Below are positions 8,013-18,542 of a stretch of DNA of 64,000 bases, one piece after another. The stretch lies in NCBI GenBank assembly GCA_023375785.1, contig SZWC01000521.1:49519-113518 (forward strand). The letters run 5' to 3'. Positions within the stretch are counted from its first letter, which is position 1. Each line of letters opens with the position of its first letter. This DNA is from Penium margaritaceum (Eukaryota; Streptophyta; Zygnematophyceae; Desmidiales; Peniaceae). The notes below the pieces were generated by a model. It was given only the letters and a program-made list of their open reading frames with translations, did no database searches and was not told where the DNA came from. Made by a program: the position numbers and the translations under genes.

Positions 8013-8074
8013 TTGTCTTTTTGGTGTTCCTTTTTGGAGTCACTCCTGCCATGGTGAGGAGCATCATTCCAACA

Positions 8075-8079
8075 CGTAC
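8075..8079. repeat. Target site duplication of copia B, right copy (CGTAC)
   Basis: Exact match to 3925-3929. Removing B plus one copy rejoins the gypsy 1 LTR. Confidence 0.93.
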
Positions 8080-8470
8080 GCATCGCTTGGATGGAGAACC
8101 CCAAATAATCCTCTTCCTTGTTTCCACTTTTGTATAGATACATTCAGATATTCCAATAATTTCCATGTAACTTCTTTTACTACTCATTATAAGTTTTACA
8201 AATGTCCTCATTCCTCATATTTTATTCTGTTTCACACCTCATCCCGAGGAACCATCCACGTTCTCTTTGACAAAACACCATAGAATTTGCCTCAAGTATT
8301 GGCCCATTTTTTCAAGCCAGCAAACAAACCTAACTTCAATCCACTTATCTTTTATGTTCTGCTATGAAGTACATGTTTTACATCACTTAAGATGTTATTG
8401 ATGAGAATACGTGTTCAAAATTCACAAAGCTTTTATTTCCTTTTTTTTATGCTAAGTACCAAATCCGTTC
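8080..8470 (+). repeat. Gypsy 1 3' LTR, second part, and short unassigned stretch
   Basis: Sequence after the B duplication continues the gypsy 1 LTR, probably to the ACA at 8277 (compare the ends ATAACA and GTAACA of gypsy 2 and 3). The 193 bases from 8278 to 8470 show no coding or repeat signal I recognise. Confidence 0.45.
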
Positions 8471-8888
8471 TGTCCCAAGTGTACAAGAGGCCCTAAAATC
8501 CACGAGTGGACATTATTGTCATTATGTTTTTATCCCACCACACCTAGACCTCATGATTTCTACGCTGGTCGACTGTCGGAGTTTTTGCCACCTGCTTCGA
8601 CCTTTGGTGTTCCGCTCCTGAGTTTTCTGACATATTCAACCACTTTCTGAAAAGGAGGACAGAATTTTCACGAATCATGTTGATGTTTTCAATCTATTTT
8701 TTCAACTTCTCAATGGCACTTGAACTTTATAAATCCAAGCCTCAGTATTCTCAAAACCTCCCAACTTCACAGCAGAGTTTCTCAAATCAACCACTCATGA
8801 AGCGGCGCCACACGCATCACTCAACTTGAGAACCCAAGACTCAAGATATTTCTCATTCTTTTTCTCAATATTGTATGCATATACATAC

Positions 8889-8974
<86 letters not shown>

Positions 8975-9051
8975 NTTTTCCAAATTCCTTGAATCATCTT
9001 CTTCTCCACACATCGTCCCTCTGAATCATCTACATTCCACTTGATGTAACA
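8471..9051 (+). repeat. Gypsy 3 5' LTR
   Basis: It begins TGTCCCAAGTGTACAAGAGG and ends GATGTAACA just before the primer site. It shares blocks with the gypsy 1 LTR (tttctcaaatca...ctca, then a CATCRC run). The TG microsatellite is inside its 3' part. The 5' edge is placed by alignment and is less sure than the 3' edge. Confidence 0.7.
8891..8973. repeat. (TG)n microsatellite
   Basis: About 41 TG units, ending at an ambiguous base (N at 8975). The histidine/threonine and cysteine/valine open frames across it are artefacts of the repeat. Confidence 0.97.
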
Positions 9052-9066
9052 GTTGGTACCAGAGCA
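9052..9066 (+). promoter_or_regulatory. Gypsy 3 primer binding site
   Basis: TGGTACCAGAGC (9054-9065) follows the LTR end by two bases. It matches the complement of the initiator tRNA-Met 3' end (TGGTATCAGAGC) at 11 of 12 positions. Confidence 0.8.
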
Positions 9067-9290
9067 CATCAGTACTGGAGGGACAGCCGATGTATTAACT
9101 CCAAGGCTACCTTACACGAATGCACAACACATCTACACAGTAGAAACGTTTGTGGACCTTGCAGAAAAATGATGAATGGAGCAAGCACACGTAATGACAA
9201 GCAAAAGTAACTGGAGAAGACTCTAGCAATACAGGAACAACAGCATGCGATCAACTATGCTCTTGAGAAAAACTAGGCAGAAAAACCAAT

Positions 9291-10190
9291 GATTGCAATG
9301 AACGGCGCAGCACTGACGACTCCGATGACCAATTTGGTGTCGGACCCATCAGGCTCGGCGAACCCTTCAACTCTCTCGTTGCCCGCTGGGATGACACCTG
9401 TCAGGATGGGAGGCACAGGCTGACAGGCTCGCATTAATGAAGACCTGTACCAGAAAGAGTCAGGACTCAAGATCCTCAAAACCCATCTGATCTAACAACT
9501 CAATAGGCCAATGGAAGACATTTGGAAGCAACTAATGAGAAAAGTATCCAAATCTCAACCCAGTTCCAAGTTCGACCAGCATGTTCTCAGTCTTTTGATC
9601 TTCCAAACTCCAAAGGAATGACGGTTTGAATGTGGCTGACGAGTTTGGAGGTGAACTTCATCACTGCTGGGATCAACAATGATTGGAAGACAGTTGACCT
9701 CATGGCCTTGATTTTGCGTGGCACAACTCTAAGCTGGTGGTCTGATCTAAAGACCATCCAACGACAGCAGGAAACCCATAGAGCTAGATCAATTGCTCAC
9801 GCAGCCGCTCTTACATTACCGACCGCAGACATTCTACATCTCAAATAGATCAATCTGACATGGCATGACCCATTAACTCTACAAGAACACTAGACGGACT
9901 TCACAAGAGCCATACTTGCATGATTTGGAAAAGAGAATGAGAATTCTAGTGCACGGTTCAAGCTTTAACTCTTCTTTAAGCAGTCTAGTGTGGTTGAGTT
10001 TACGTGATTTTTCTGCAAAATCATCACCAAGATTGACCTCACCCCCAACAAAGTCTTCTTCTCCTACAAAAACAACCTCAAGCGCCAAATTCAGTAAGAA
10101 AGGAGTTGCAAGAAATGAAAGGAGTTGAAAAATCAGCTTAAATTGCAAGAAATAACACATGTCCGTAATTGAACAACCCATGACATGGCG
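9291..10190 (+). pseudogene. Gypsy 3 gag remnant
   Basis: The best-kept segment (9630-9848) reads WLTSLEVNFITAGINNDW ... LRGTTLSWWSDL, a retrotransposon gag signature. It aligns with gypsy 2 gag (WLKSSEVYFTTAGVNNDQ). Stops interrupt it afterwards, and no zinc knuckle is readable. Confidence 0.7.
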
Positions 10191-10429
10191 GCGGTTACCG
10201 GAACCAACAATGGAGGAAGCAATGAAAGAAGTCACAGCAGTGGAAAAATGTTGCATGCATCCAACATCCTTGGATGTGGCCAAACCATACCCATGACACA
10301 GTGTAGAAATGTGGCTTGTCTACGTGAAAACAGGGGAAGACTTTGGCAGCAAACGCAATAAGGCAAACCTCATCTTCATCACTTGACAAGTTCACAGCCG
10401 TTTTGGATGAGTTTGCACCCTTTGTCGAG

Positions 10430-11640
10430 GAATTTGAAAGGGGTTTTCTACAATACACTACCCAAAGTTACGTCCACAATGAGAAGTTGATCACCAGATG
10501 AACCAGAAGCCAGGCAGCAGACCAATCGTCAAGGGGACCTATGGGATGAGTGACCAAAATTTGACCGAACCAAAATAGTTGCTAGATGAGATGCTCGGTC
10601 CGTGGTTCATCAGGCCATCCATGTCACCCTATGCCGCACCTGTGCTTTTCATGAAAACAAAAACCGGTGAGATGCGGATGTGCATGGCTCATCGGGCATT
10701 GAACAACATCACCATCGAGAATTGTTGTCCCCTTTTCACAAGCAGACAAACTTTTTGACCTACACCATGGCTATCATTTGCTCAGTGTATCTCATAAGGA
10801 CAGGGAGAAGACAGAATTCTCAACCGATTGCAGGCACTTTGAGTTCACGGTTGTGCAGTTCCATCTCACATACACATCTCTAACATTTATGACGGCCATG
10901 AACAACATTTTTGGCCAAACTTTGACGACTCTTTTGTCGTGTACCTCAATAACATCCTGGTGTACAGCCGCACCCCAGAAGAGCATAATGGACATCTGCA
11001 AAAGTTCCTGAAGTTTTACAAAGTGACAAACTATACAAAAAAATTCTCAAAGTATGACTTAGGCCATCGTTTTATCAATTTTCTAAGACACATCATTGGT
11101 GGCAGATGAATCACAATGGACCCAAGGTATTCGCTGATTGGCTGAAGTTTGGGATTTCCAGGTGTCTTTAGGCCTTTGAAACTGGTACCATCAATTTAGA
11201 TAGACTATGTGCAAGTGTGAGCTGGATTCACTCATAAACCACCAAGTGAAATTGGGGCAGTGGCAAACAAAAAAGTTCAAATATTTGTGAAACCCTCTAA
11301 ACTCAATGATAGCCTTACAATTGACAAATCCACCGGTGGACTATATCATGGCCAGCAACGAGTCCAATTGAGAAATTGGGGCCGTTCTCCTCCAAGACAA
11401 TGGCGATGGAAAGCAACCAGTTGCGCATATGTTGTAGAAACTGCATGGGTCAGAAGTGAACCGCGCGATACACAAAAGAGAATTTGGCGGTCGTGTAGTT
11501 GTTCAAGACGTGGAGGTGCTATCCGGAATGCCGATGATGCATCATCTGCACTGACCACCACACCTCAAATGTCTCAAGGTTCAGCCAAATTTGAGCCTTT
11601 GACAATCTCAACAGATGGAGATCCTCGAGACCAAATTTGA
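10430..11640 (+). pseudogene. Gypsy 3 reverse transcriptase and RNase H remnant
   Basis: Readable RT segments are MRMCMAHRALNNITIEN (near 10675), DSFVVYLNNILVYSRTPEEHN (near 10930-10990) and the palm tail HRFINFLRHIIGGR. The catalytic motif is YLNN instead of YLDD, so both aspartates are lost. RNase H is recognisable as IGAVLLQDNGDGKQPVAHML near 11375-11430. Frameshifts separate the pieces. Confidence 0.75.
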
Positions 11641-12470
11641 CAGCAACATGGAGTACCGACCTGGAGAAAAAAAATCCAGCAAATACTCTAAGTCGGCGAC
11701 GAGACTTGCCAGATCACAACATTCCTTGTTGAACGAGACCCGTACCTCACGAGGTTATTTGTGAACAGGTACGAGGATTTTGGTGGGTATGAAAAAACCA
11801 AGTTATTGTTCAATGACCCATAGGGGCACCGGCGATTTACAAGCCAAGTCGTTGTACCTCCAATCAAAGAAATGAGACCCATACTTTGGAGGAGTGCCAC
11901 GACATCGGTCCAGGTGGACACTTTGGGGGGCAAAAGATACTCAACAAGCTAGCAAAGCAATACTTGTGGGACAACATGCAGACGAAAGTGGCATCACTAT
12001 GAAAATTGTACAAAACTTATCAGCTACAGAAATCCCATTGCACGAGGTCACGGAGACTGTTCCAACGACTCCCTCTTTAAATGTAGCAGTAGGTCAACAT
12101 CAACATGGACTTTGTGACAGGACTGATTTTTACTCCAGACGCATATGATGCCGTCCTCGAGGTGGTCAGCAGATGTTTGAAATCTCATACCTCATCTTGA
12201 TGACGACCACTGTCATCGAAGAAGGGGTGCAAAAACTTCCAAATCAGCTAATGCGACTACACAAATTACTACGCAACATCATCAGCAACTGAGTTAGCCG
12301 ATTCACTCGCAGTTTTTGACACAAATTGATGAGGCGTTACGGAAGTTGGTTCCATGTATCGATGAAGTTCCACACTCAAACTAAAGGGCAAACTGAGCGG
12401 ATCAATTAGAAATTTGAACAGCTTCATTGCAATTTATGCAAAACCTATGGAAATGATTTGGTGCCAAAAC
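11640..12470 (+). pseudogene. Gypsy 3 integrase, N-terminal part
   Basis: It contains the zinc-binding region LEECHDIGPGGHFG near 11890-11930 (compare gypsy 2 LEECHDTGPGGHFG), then NINMDFVTGL near 12100, and FHTQTKGQTERIN near 12370-12405 (Glu region). It ends at 12470 where copia C is inserted. Confidence 0.75.
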
Positions 12471-13457
12471 TGTTGAAGATTTGCCCCTATACATGCCCAA
12501 GTGCGACACCGGGAGGCGCCAGCGAGCTGCCAGAGAGAGGAAAATCCTTGCAGTTTGATCTAGCGGCTCAAATATTGCTCGGATCCTGAAATCAAGGATT
12601 GCTCTTGAAAACTGATATTTCTCTGAATTCGGTGGAAGTTGTTTCACCGGAATCAGACAAGTAACAAGAGAGATCTGAGCTTCCAAAGTTGGGGTGTGCG
12701 CAGCCGCTGTGGGAGCCGGCCGCGACTCGACTTCCGGTGAATACTGGACCGGACCGAGCAATAAATGTCCATCTGGAGATTTTGCTCCGGAAAGGCTGCC
12801 GAGGCATCCAGTGAATGATCTGCTAGATTTCAGCAGTGCAGTTTGTTACTGAGGGACAGCCAAAACTCTGGCTCAATGTCCGAAACTGAGAAGTACATTT
12901 TGTTTCTTGGGAACTTAGTCAAAATTCTGATTGCAGGTCCACGAACAAGTTATGACCCACATCAATCCCCATCACCAAACTCGATGGTTAACTCATCAAA
13001 ACAGACCCCAAAGACACGAGGGACACCGCCACCACGTGTAGGGACATCTGCTCCTCCGGAATGGCCTTTCGATGGGCCCTTGATGTGTGAGGGCGCCTCA
13101 GACGACATGACAAACGCCGCCGACTGAGCAGGTGGATTGGAGTGCCATGTTTTGGCTAATGTAGCGGGAGCTACGGTGATCCAAATCACGCATGGTTTGG
13201 TGCATTGGAGAGCTCATAACTAGCTTTCCAGATTTAGATCATGTCCATGTCCAACAACTAATGCAAATTTGTGTTATTCCTTTTGCAGAAGTGACCGTCT
13301 CACAACTCCCTTCCACTCAGAAAAACATAGCGTGAGGCAACCAGAAAGCTCATGCTTAGTCTCAAAATCTTGCACCAAAACAGAAGGTCGTGAACACCAA
13401 GTGCAGACCCGTTGGGGCACGTTGGAACTGCCTCCACCTGGGGGCCGGTTTCTGACA
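12471..13457 (+). repeat. Copia C 5' LTR
   Basis: This 987-bp LTR begins TGTTGAAGATTTGCCCC and ends GGTTTCTGACA. It aligns, in reverse orientation, with the solo LTRs at 40430 and 50963 and with the LTRs of copia G. Confidence 0.88.
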
Positions 13458-13475
13458 AAGGGTTATATCCCACGG
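13458..13475 (+). promoter_or_regulatory. Copia C primer binding site, decayed
   Basis: AAGGGTTATATCCCACGG follows the LTR. AAGGGTTAT matches the B and G sites and the initiator tRNA-Met anticodon arm, then the match needs a 2-base gap. Confidence 0.5.
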
Positions 13476-13577
13476 CCCTGACCGGTCTACAAATTGCTCA
13501 CGGCTTTTGCGGAGGATGGGATTGTCGTCAGGGATGACATCGTCGTCAAACTCTGAGGCCAAGGAGTGGAAGACTGC

Positions 13578-13905
13578 GTAAATGGTGCAAAAGAATAGGC
13601 AGCCCATGCAAAGTTATGCGGGTGGCCCAGGCTACGGGCTATGGAGGTTGCACTTCGAGTTGCACCTTGCGCATAAGGGGCTCCTAGAGGTCATGAAGGG
13701 AACAAAATTCTGCGACGAAGTCACGACGACGGAAGCGCAGAAAGAGGCCTTCGCAAAGAAGAACACGGAAGTTCTCATGCTGCTGATGTCTGGGTTGGGT
13801 GAGTTGTAGTAGGGCTACTTCAAGGGCTGGAAGCTGGCAGCCGAGGCTTGGCAAAAACTCTGCGCCATCCATCAATCCAAGTCGCGAGGTGGCCAACATG
13901 ACGAC
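13578..13905 (+). pseudogene. Copia C gag stub
   Basis: GYGLWRLHFELHLAHKGLL and KNTEVLMLLMSGLGEL resemble the G gag. It is broken by two TAG codons where copia G has QW (ILQWGYF against GEL stop stop GYF). It then fuses near 13890-13905 to pre-integrase sequence, so capsid end, zinc knuckle and protease are deleted. Confidence 0.75.
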
Positions 13906-14560
13906 GACAAGAAGTGCGAGCTGGTATGCGGCCTCGTCATCAACAGTGCGGAAGAGGTGAAACATGCAGAAAAGCACAAAAAATGTGAGCCTTGCATTTT
14001 TGGCAAGGCGCGGTGCAAACCGTTCAACGAGAACGTGAATCCCGCCTTGGACCTGCTGGAGGCCGTGCACAGCGACGTGTACAAACCATTCAAGATTGCG
14101 CCAAAGAGCGGAGCGCATTCCTTCGTCACCTTTCTCGATGACTACAACAAAAAACTATATGTGTACTTCATGAATTGGAAAGGCGAGGTCCCAGACCGGC
14201 CGAAGGAGTATGTCGTCGCGGTGGAGAGGTAGACTGACCGGAAGGACAGAGCGCTACGTAGCGACGACGGTAGGGAGTGCGTGGGCTCAAGCGGGTGCAT
14301 GATGTAGCAAGGCATAAATTGGGAACAAACTAAGCCGTACTTACCTAAATCAAATGGCATAGCGGAGCGGGCGAACCAGACACTACTAAATATGGTACGT
14401 ACCATGTTGGTGGATGCCGAATTTCCACGAAGCTTCTGGACGAAGCCTGTGCATACGGTAAGTTACACCATCAACCTCACTCCTACAGTGGTGCTGAAGG
14501 GAAGAGTGACTAGAAGATGCCATAGGAGGTTTGGCACGGGTGCAAGCCAAGCATTGCACA
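13906..14560 (+). pseudogene. Copia C integrase
   Basis: It contains the zinc region (LVINSAEEVKHAEKHKKCEPCIFGKA), the first Asp in VHSDVYKPF, FVTFLDDYNKKLYVYF, a degenerate second Asp region (LRSDDGRECVGS), and the Glu in NGIAERANQT. Stops at 14230 (TAG) and 14306 interrupt it. Core residues are largely present but the frame is broken. Confidence 0.8.
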
Positions 14561-14561
14561 T

Positions 14562-15040
14562 TTGAAAATGTTCAGGTACAAGGTGCACGCGATGGTGAAG
14601 GCTGCACAGAGGCGCGACAGCAAGCTGGAGCCGCAAGCAAAGTCATATCTTTTCCTTGGCTATGAGAGCACGCATAAGGCATACAGGCTCTATGACATGC
14701 GCAATGAGGAGGTAATCCGCAGCCAAGACGTTGAGTTTGACGAGCAACAGAGCTACATCAACAGCAACGACATGGGCGTGGTGGACTCTCCAAAGACGGG
14801 GGAGTGATTCCAGCTCCTTGACTACAAGAAGGAGCCTACACACGCCAAAGTTGAGGATCCGGTATCAGAGTGTGATGGTGGACCAGAGGTGGTAGCTGAC
14901 GCGGAGGACTCCAATGACAATTAAGCTGATGAGGAGATCCATCGGAAGGATCCGGTAGGTGAGGCACCAAGGGTGCCAAGGCGTGCACTCCCGATGGAGT
15001 GCTCATCGGTCGTCTGTGGAAAATCCAATGGATGTGCCGG
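14562..15040 (+). pseudogene. Copia C integrase C-terminal and linker region
   Basis: A readable segment includes KSYLFLGYESTHKAYRLYDM and IRSQDVEFDEQQSY, the block that follows integrase in copia elements. It ends in a TGA where copia G has Trp (GKWFELLDY). The rest, up to RT, is an acidic linker with frameshifts. Confidence 0.7.
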
Positions 15041-15044
15041 CTGA

Positions 15045-15806
15045 TTGGGTGATGTCTTGACCGAGCCGGAGAGATCCTCGGAGAGCCTTCTCGTTGATGA
15101 TTCACCAGAGCATGCAAAGTTGGAAGGATCACAGCAGAGCGACGATGCGCCACCAAAACTGCCGTGCCGCAGCGGGAGGCAGCAAAAAGCGGGGAAGCAC
15201 TTCGATGCAAGCACCGGTCGATGGATCAGCATGACGCGGTGCATGCCGGCTGCATCAACGGAGCCGACTACCTCGCAAGGGGTGCTTGCATGGCTTGAAG
15301 GGGATCAATGGGACGTAGCCATCAAATTGGAGCTGACATCCATCACAGAAAATGACACGTGGGAGCTGGTTCACAAGCCAAAAGATGCCAATGTCATTGG
15401 CTCAAAGTCGGTCTTCAAGACCAAGTTCACAAAGGAAGGTGTGGCTGACAAATACAAGGCATGGCTAGTGGCAAAGGAATATGCACAGCGTAAGGGCGAC
15501 CACTACGATGAGACGTTCGTGCCCATCGCCAAGTTCACAAGCATCCGGGCAATCCTTGCGATGGCGGCTGTGAAGGACATAGAGCTCCACCAAATGGACG
15601 TAAAGATGGCCTTCTTCAACGGCACCATAGACAAAGAGATCTACATGGAGGTGCCAAAGGGGGTGGAGGGGGGGGGAGGGAAGGTGGGCGAGTTGCGGAA
15701 GTCCTTGTACGGGCTAAAACAATCGCCGAGATGCTGGTATCAACAAATGGATAGCGTCATATTACAACTCGGCTTAAAGTGTTGTGAGTCAGATCACATC
15801 GTGTGA
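15045..15806 (+). pseudogene. Copia C reverse transcriptase, N-terminal half
   Basis: Copia RT features: QWDVAIKLELTSITENDTWELV, DKYKAWLVAKEYAQ, YDETFVPIAKFTSIR, HQMDVKMAFFNG and LYGLKQSPRCWYQQMD. The frame ends at a TGA (SDHIV stop) shortly before the FVDD motif. The DVKxAFxxG block holds the first catalytic Asp, so this half looks sound. The Gly run near 15660-15680 may be slippage. Confidence 0.85.
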
Positions 15807-16440
15807 GTACGGTGCGACAAGCAGCTCCATCAGACTGTTGCACTCTTCGTGGATGACCTGATTTTGTACTTGAAAGATCTGATGGACTTACATCGGTTGA
15901 AAGAGCAGCTGAGCAGCAGATTCTAGATGTCGGACATGGGGGAGCTAGAGTATTACCTCAGGGTGAGCATTACACGGAACCGGAGGATGTGCATGCTTGA
16001 GCTTGGACAGGCAAAATACGTGGCTGGGGTGCTAAAGCGGTATGGCATGGAGGACCTCAAACCAGTTGGCAGTCCGGTCTCCACAACTTGTAAACTGAGT
16101 GCGACAATGGCGCCTCAAACAAAAGAAGAGCACGAGGATATGGCAGGGGTGCGCTACTAATTGGCGGTGGGCATCCTCATGTACGCTATGGTGGGGACTC
16201 GACCGGACCTGGCCTACGCGGTGGGCCAAATGATTAGGTACGTGGCCAATCTAGGGCCACTACACTGGCAGGCGGTCAAGCGTATCCTTCGCTACCTGCA
16301 GGCAACACGACATGCGCGCCTAAGGTTCGACGGCAAGGGACGAGAAGACCCCTTGCGTTTGGACTGCTATACAGATGCAGACTATGCTGGCAATGTGTAC
16401 AAAGTGAAATTCCACATCCGGTTATGTTCTCCTCATTGCT
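15807..16440 (+). pseudogene. Copia C reverse transcriptase C-terminal half and RNase H start
   Basis: FVDDLILYL (near 15848) is the YVDD box with Phe for Tyr, keeping both Asp. It is followed by stop MSDMGELEYYL, KLSATMAP, and LAVGILMYAMVGTRPDLAYAV with a TAA before LAV. Next are PLHWQAVKRILRYLQ and the first RNase H Asp in CYTDADYAGN. The stops are single substitutions in an otherwise well-kept sequence. Confidence 0.82.
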
Positions 16441-16900
16441 AGGGCAGCGGTCTTGTGGTGCAGCAGGAAGTAGGACTGCGTCACCACCTCCATAGTGGAA
16501 ACAGAGTACATCATGCTGGTCGAGGCGATGAAGGAGGCAGTGTGGCTCCGCGGGTTGCTGGGGAAGTTGGGTGTGCCGTAGCAGGAGCCTACAGTGGTGC
16601 AAGAGGAAAACACGGGCTCCATCTCGTTGACCAACAACCCGATGCAGCATAGGAGGATGAAGTACATCAACGTGCGTTATCAATAGGCATGGGACATGGT
16701 TGAAAAGGGACAGGTGGTGCTACACCACTACAGCATGCACAACATGCTTATGGGTTGCTTGACCAAAGTGCAACCCGCAAACCGGCATGCGATGAGCGTG
16801 GCCGGGCTTGGGATGACCAGCTATGATGGGCTGGAGGGCGCAGTGGAAGATGAGTGTGAGCAAGGAGGAGCAGAGGGCCTGGCAGGTGCAATGGGGAGAA
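16440..16900 (+). pseudogene. Copia C RNase H, C-terminal part
   Basis: VETEYIMLVEAMKEAVWLRGL (Glu box), SLTNNPMQHRRMKYINVRYQ, WDMVEKGQVVLHHYS and MLMGCLTKV follow copia RNase H order. One TAG replaces the expected Tyr before AWDM. The C-terminal frame runs on into the 3' LTR without a stop. A purine-rich ATGGGGAGAA just before 16901 is the likely polypurine tract. Confidence 0.75.
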
Positions 16901-17608
16901 TGTTGAAGATTTCCCCCTCTGCATGCCCAAGTGCGGTGCCAGGAGGCGCCGGCAAGCCACCAGAGAGAGGAGTGGCTGCCGAGGCGTCCGGTGAATGTTC
17001 CGAATGCCAAAATTCTGGCTCGGTGTCCGAAACTCAGTGGTAGGTTGTGTTACCTGGGGACTTCATCAAAATTCCGAGTGCAGGTCCCCGAACAGGTTTT
17101 GACCCACATCAATCCCCATCATCAAACTCGATGATTCACTTATCAAAACAGACCTAAAAGGCTCTAGGAACACTGCCACTATGTGTAGGGAGATATGCTC
17201 CTCTGGAATGGTGTTTTGATGGGTCCTTGATGTGTGAGGACGCTTTGGCGGGTGACATGACGCGTGTCGCCAACTGAGCGGCTGGATTGGGGTGCCGCAC
17301 TTTGGATGATGCAGCGAGAGGTACGGTGATCCGAATCGCACATGGTTTGGTGTATTGGAGAGCTCATGACTAGCCATGTTATTGTTCAGATCATGTCCAT
17401 GTCAAAAACTAATGCAAAACTGTGTTGTTCCCTTCAAAAGAGTGACTATCTCACAACTCCTTTCTAGTTCCAAAAACATAGCGTGAGGCGACCAGAAAGC
17501 TCACACTTAGACTCAGAATCTTGCACCAAAATAGAAGGCCATGACCACCAAGTGCAGACCCGTTGGGGCACGTTAGAACTCCCTCAAACCGGGGGCCGGT
17601 TTCCGACA
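16901..17608 (+). repeat. Copia C 3' LTR, internally deleted
   Basis: It has the same start (TGTTGAAGATTTCCCCC) and end (TTTCCGACA) as the 5' LTR but is only 708 bp. About 280 bp after the shared segment gccaccagagagag are missing. Confidence 0.85.
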
Positions 17609-17613
17609 GAAAC

Positions 17614-18263
17614 TACTAGCCACCAAACTTGCAAACTACTTGACATATTCTGTTGTAACAGGTACAATCCCGTCAACAGTGGTTTACGTCAAACATTTCA
17701 CAACATCCGAAGGATCATAGAGCCAAAGCAACATTCTTGCGCTCGATATCCATTGCTAAGGTTTCTCTAGCGTCATAGAGGAAACACGCCCTTTGCAAAG
17801 TCGCATGTGGCAATGAAGCGAGTACCAAACCAACATTGCAGTGATGATATATCCTATGTTGGTGATTACGTTTCACTCAGCTTGGAAAGCATCAAGTTAT
17901 GTGGAAAGGACTTCACAAAACTCAAGCCACAGTGATTGCAACCGTTTAAGGTCAAGCGAATGCAAAAACCCTGTGGCCACTCGCCTCCGCCTCTCCAAGA
18001 GCATTAGGATTCATGTCAACAAGCTCAGGAACTACCCATATCATGACAAAAAGTTCTCCAACAGACATGTCGTACCCCCACCTCAAATCTAAGTAGATGG
18101 AGACATGGAGTACGTGATCAAGAACATCTTTAAAAATTGATGCTATGGTAACAAAACCAAAAATCTTATGAAGTGGCTCGGCTAAGAAAATGTGCATAAA
18201 AATTGGGAGCCCCATGATTTCAACTGAGTAAGAAACTCTTGGGGAACTTCCTAGCATTGTTAT
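17614..18263 (+). pseudogene. Gypsy 3 integrase C-terminal part and chromodomain-like tail
   Basis: Downstream of copia C the integrase continues (LLATKLANYL, aligning with a KLPTVEVACNLAIPL-type segment of gypsy 2). Then come DYVSLSLESIKLCGKDFTKLK (near 17865-17925) and a chromodomain-like MEYVIKN ... LMKWLG ... NWEPHDFN (18100-18225). It runs into the copia D LTR at 18264. Confidence 0.7.
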
Positions 18264-18541
18264 TGCTGACATGGTGATACTGTCTAGTCAGCTCAAGCAC
18301 TAACAAACAAGCATTTGTATGGAAAAGCAAGGACTAAGTTAAGTAGGTATGCAAAGTCTCATAAGCTCCAAGGGCTTAGTAGTGGAAAAACGAGTGAAAC
18401 AACTGACATTAGAAAAGCATAAATACCAGTTGTGCCGCTCCGATGCCATCTAAATTTGCATGAGGATGTGTACGAGCATGGACACAGCCGAGTGGTCACA
18501 ATCAGCTGTACAAACAAGCGGAGGTAACTCAAATCACAACA
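18264..18541 (-). repeat. Copia D 3' LTR
   Basis: It runs from TGCTGACATGG to AATCACAACA, followed by the pyrimidine run CTACCCCAT, which is a polypurine tract on the minus strand. It aligns with both ends of 37299-37910 but lacks a central segment of roughly 330 bp. Confidence 0.7.
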
Positions 18542-18542
18542 C

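Larger units (their letters stand above)
3930..8074 (-). mobile_element. Copia B, complete Ty1/copia element lacking RT and RNase H
   Basis: It is bounded by two 699-bp LTRs (TGTTGG...CCAACA) and a perfect 5-bp target duplication CGTAC (3925-3929 and 8075-8079). Order on the minus strand: 5' LTR (7376-8074), primer site, gag, zinc knuckle, protease, integrase, a stub of RT, polypurine tract, 3' LTR (3930-4628). The 4145-bp length is shorter than the usual roughly 5 kb because RT and RNase H are deleted. LTRs differ at only 6 positions, so insertion is recent. The host site is the 3' LTR of gypsy 1. Confidence 0.95.
7376..8074 (-). repeat. Copia B 5' LTR
   Basis: This 699-bp LTR is bounded by TGTTGG and CCAACA. 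In element orientation it should contain the promoter. It has a TATAAAA box on the minus strand (7574-7580) about 500 bases into the LTR, four heat-shock-element-like half-site pairs upstream of it, and a tRNA-like module near its outer end. Confidence 0.95.
12471..17608 (+). mobile_element. Copia C, Ty1/copia element with gag-protease deletion
   Basis: LTRs are 12471-13457 and 16901-17608, starting TGTTGAAGATTT and ending TGACA/CGACA. Flanks AAAAC (12466-12470) and GAAAC (17609-17613) match at 4 of 5 bases, a probable target duplication. The interior carries a gag stub, integrase, RT and RNase H, but the zinc knuckle and protease are missing. It inserted into gypsy 3 integrase. Its LTR family also includes copia G and both solo LTRs in this window. 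Confidence 0.88.
8471..18263 (+). mobile_element. Gypsy 3, degenerate Ty3/gypsy element split by copia C
   Basis: It has a 5' LTR (8471-9051), initiator tRNA-Met primer site, gag, RT, RNase H and integrase. It is cut at 12470 by copia C, and the integrase end and chromodomain-like tail resume at 17614. Rejoining across C puts the integrase back in one frame. Many stops and frameshifts make it long dead. No 3' LTR is seen; copia D begins where it should be. Confidence 0.82.

Noticed and set aside
8795-9069. His/Thr- and Cys/Val-repeat proteins
   Set aside because: They are translations of the (TG)n microsatellite through an N.
18486-18500. AGCCGAGTGGTCA in the D LTR as an A-box
   Set aside because: No B-box follows on either strand at a workable distance.
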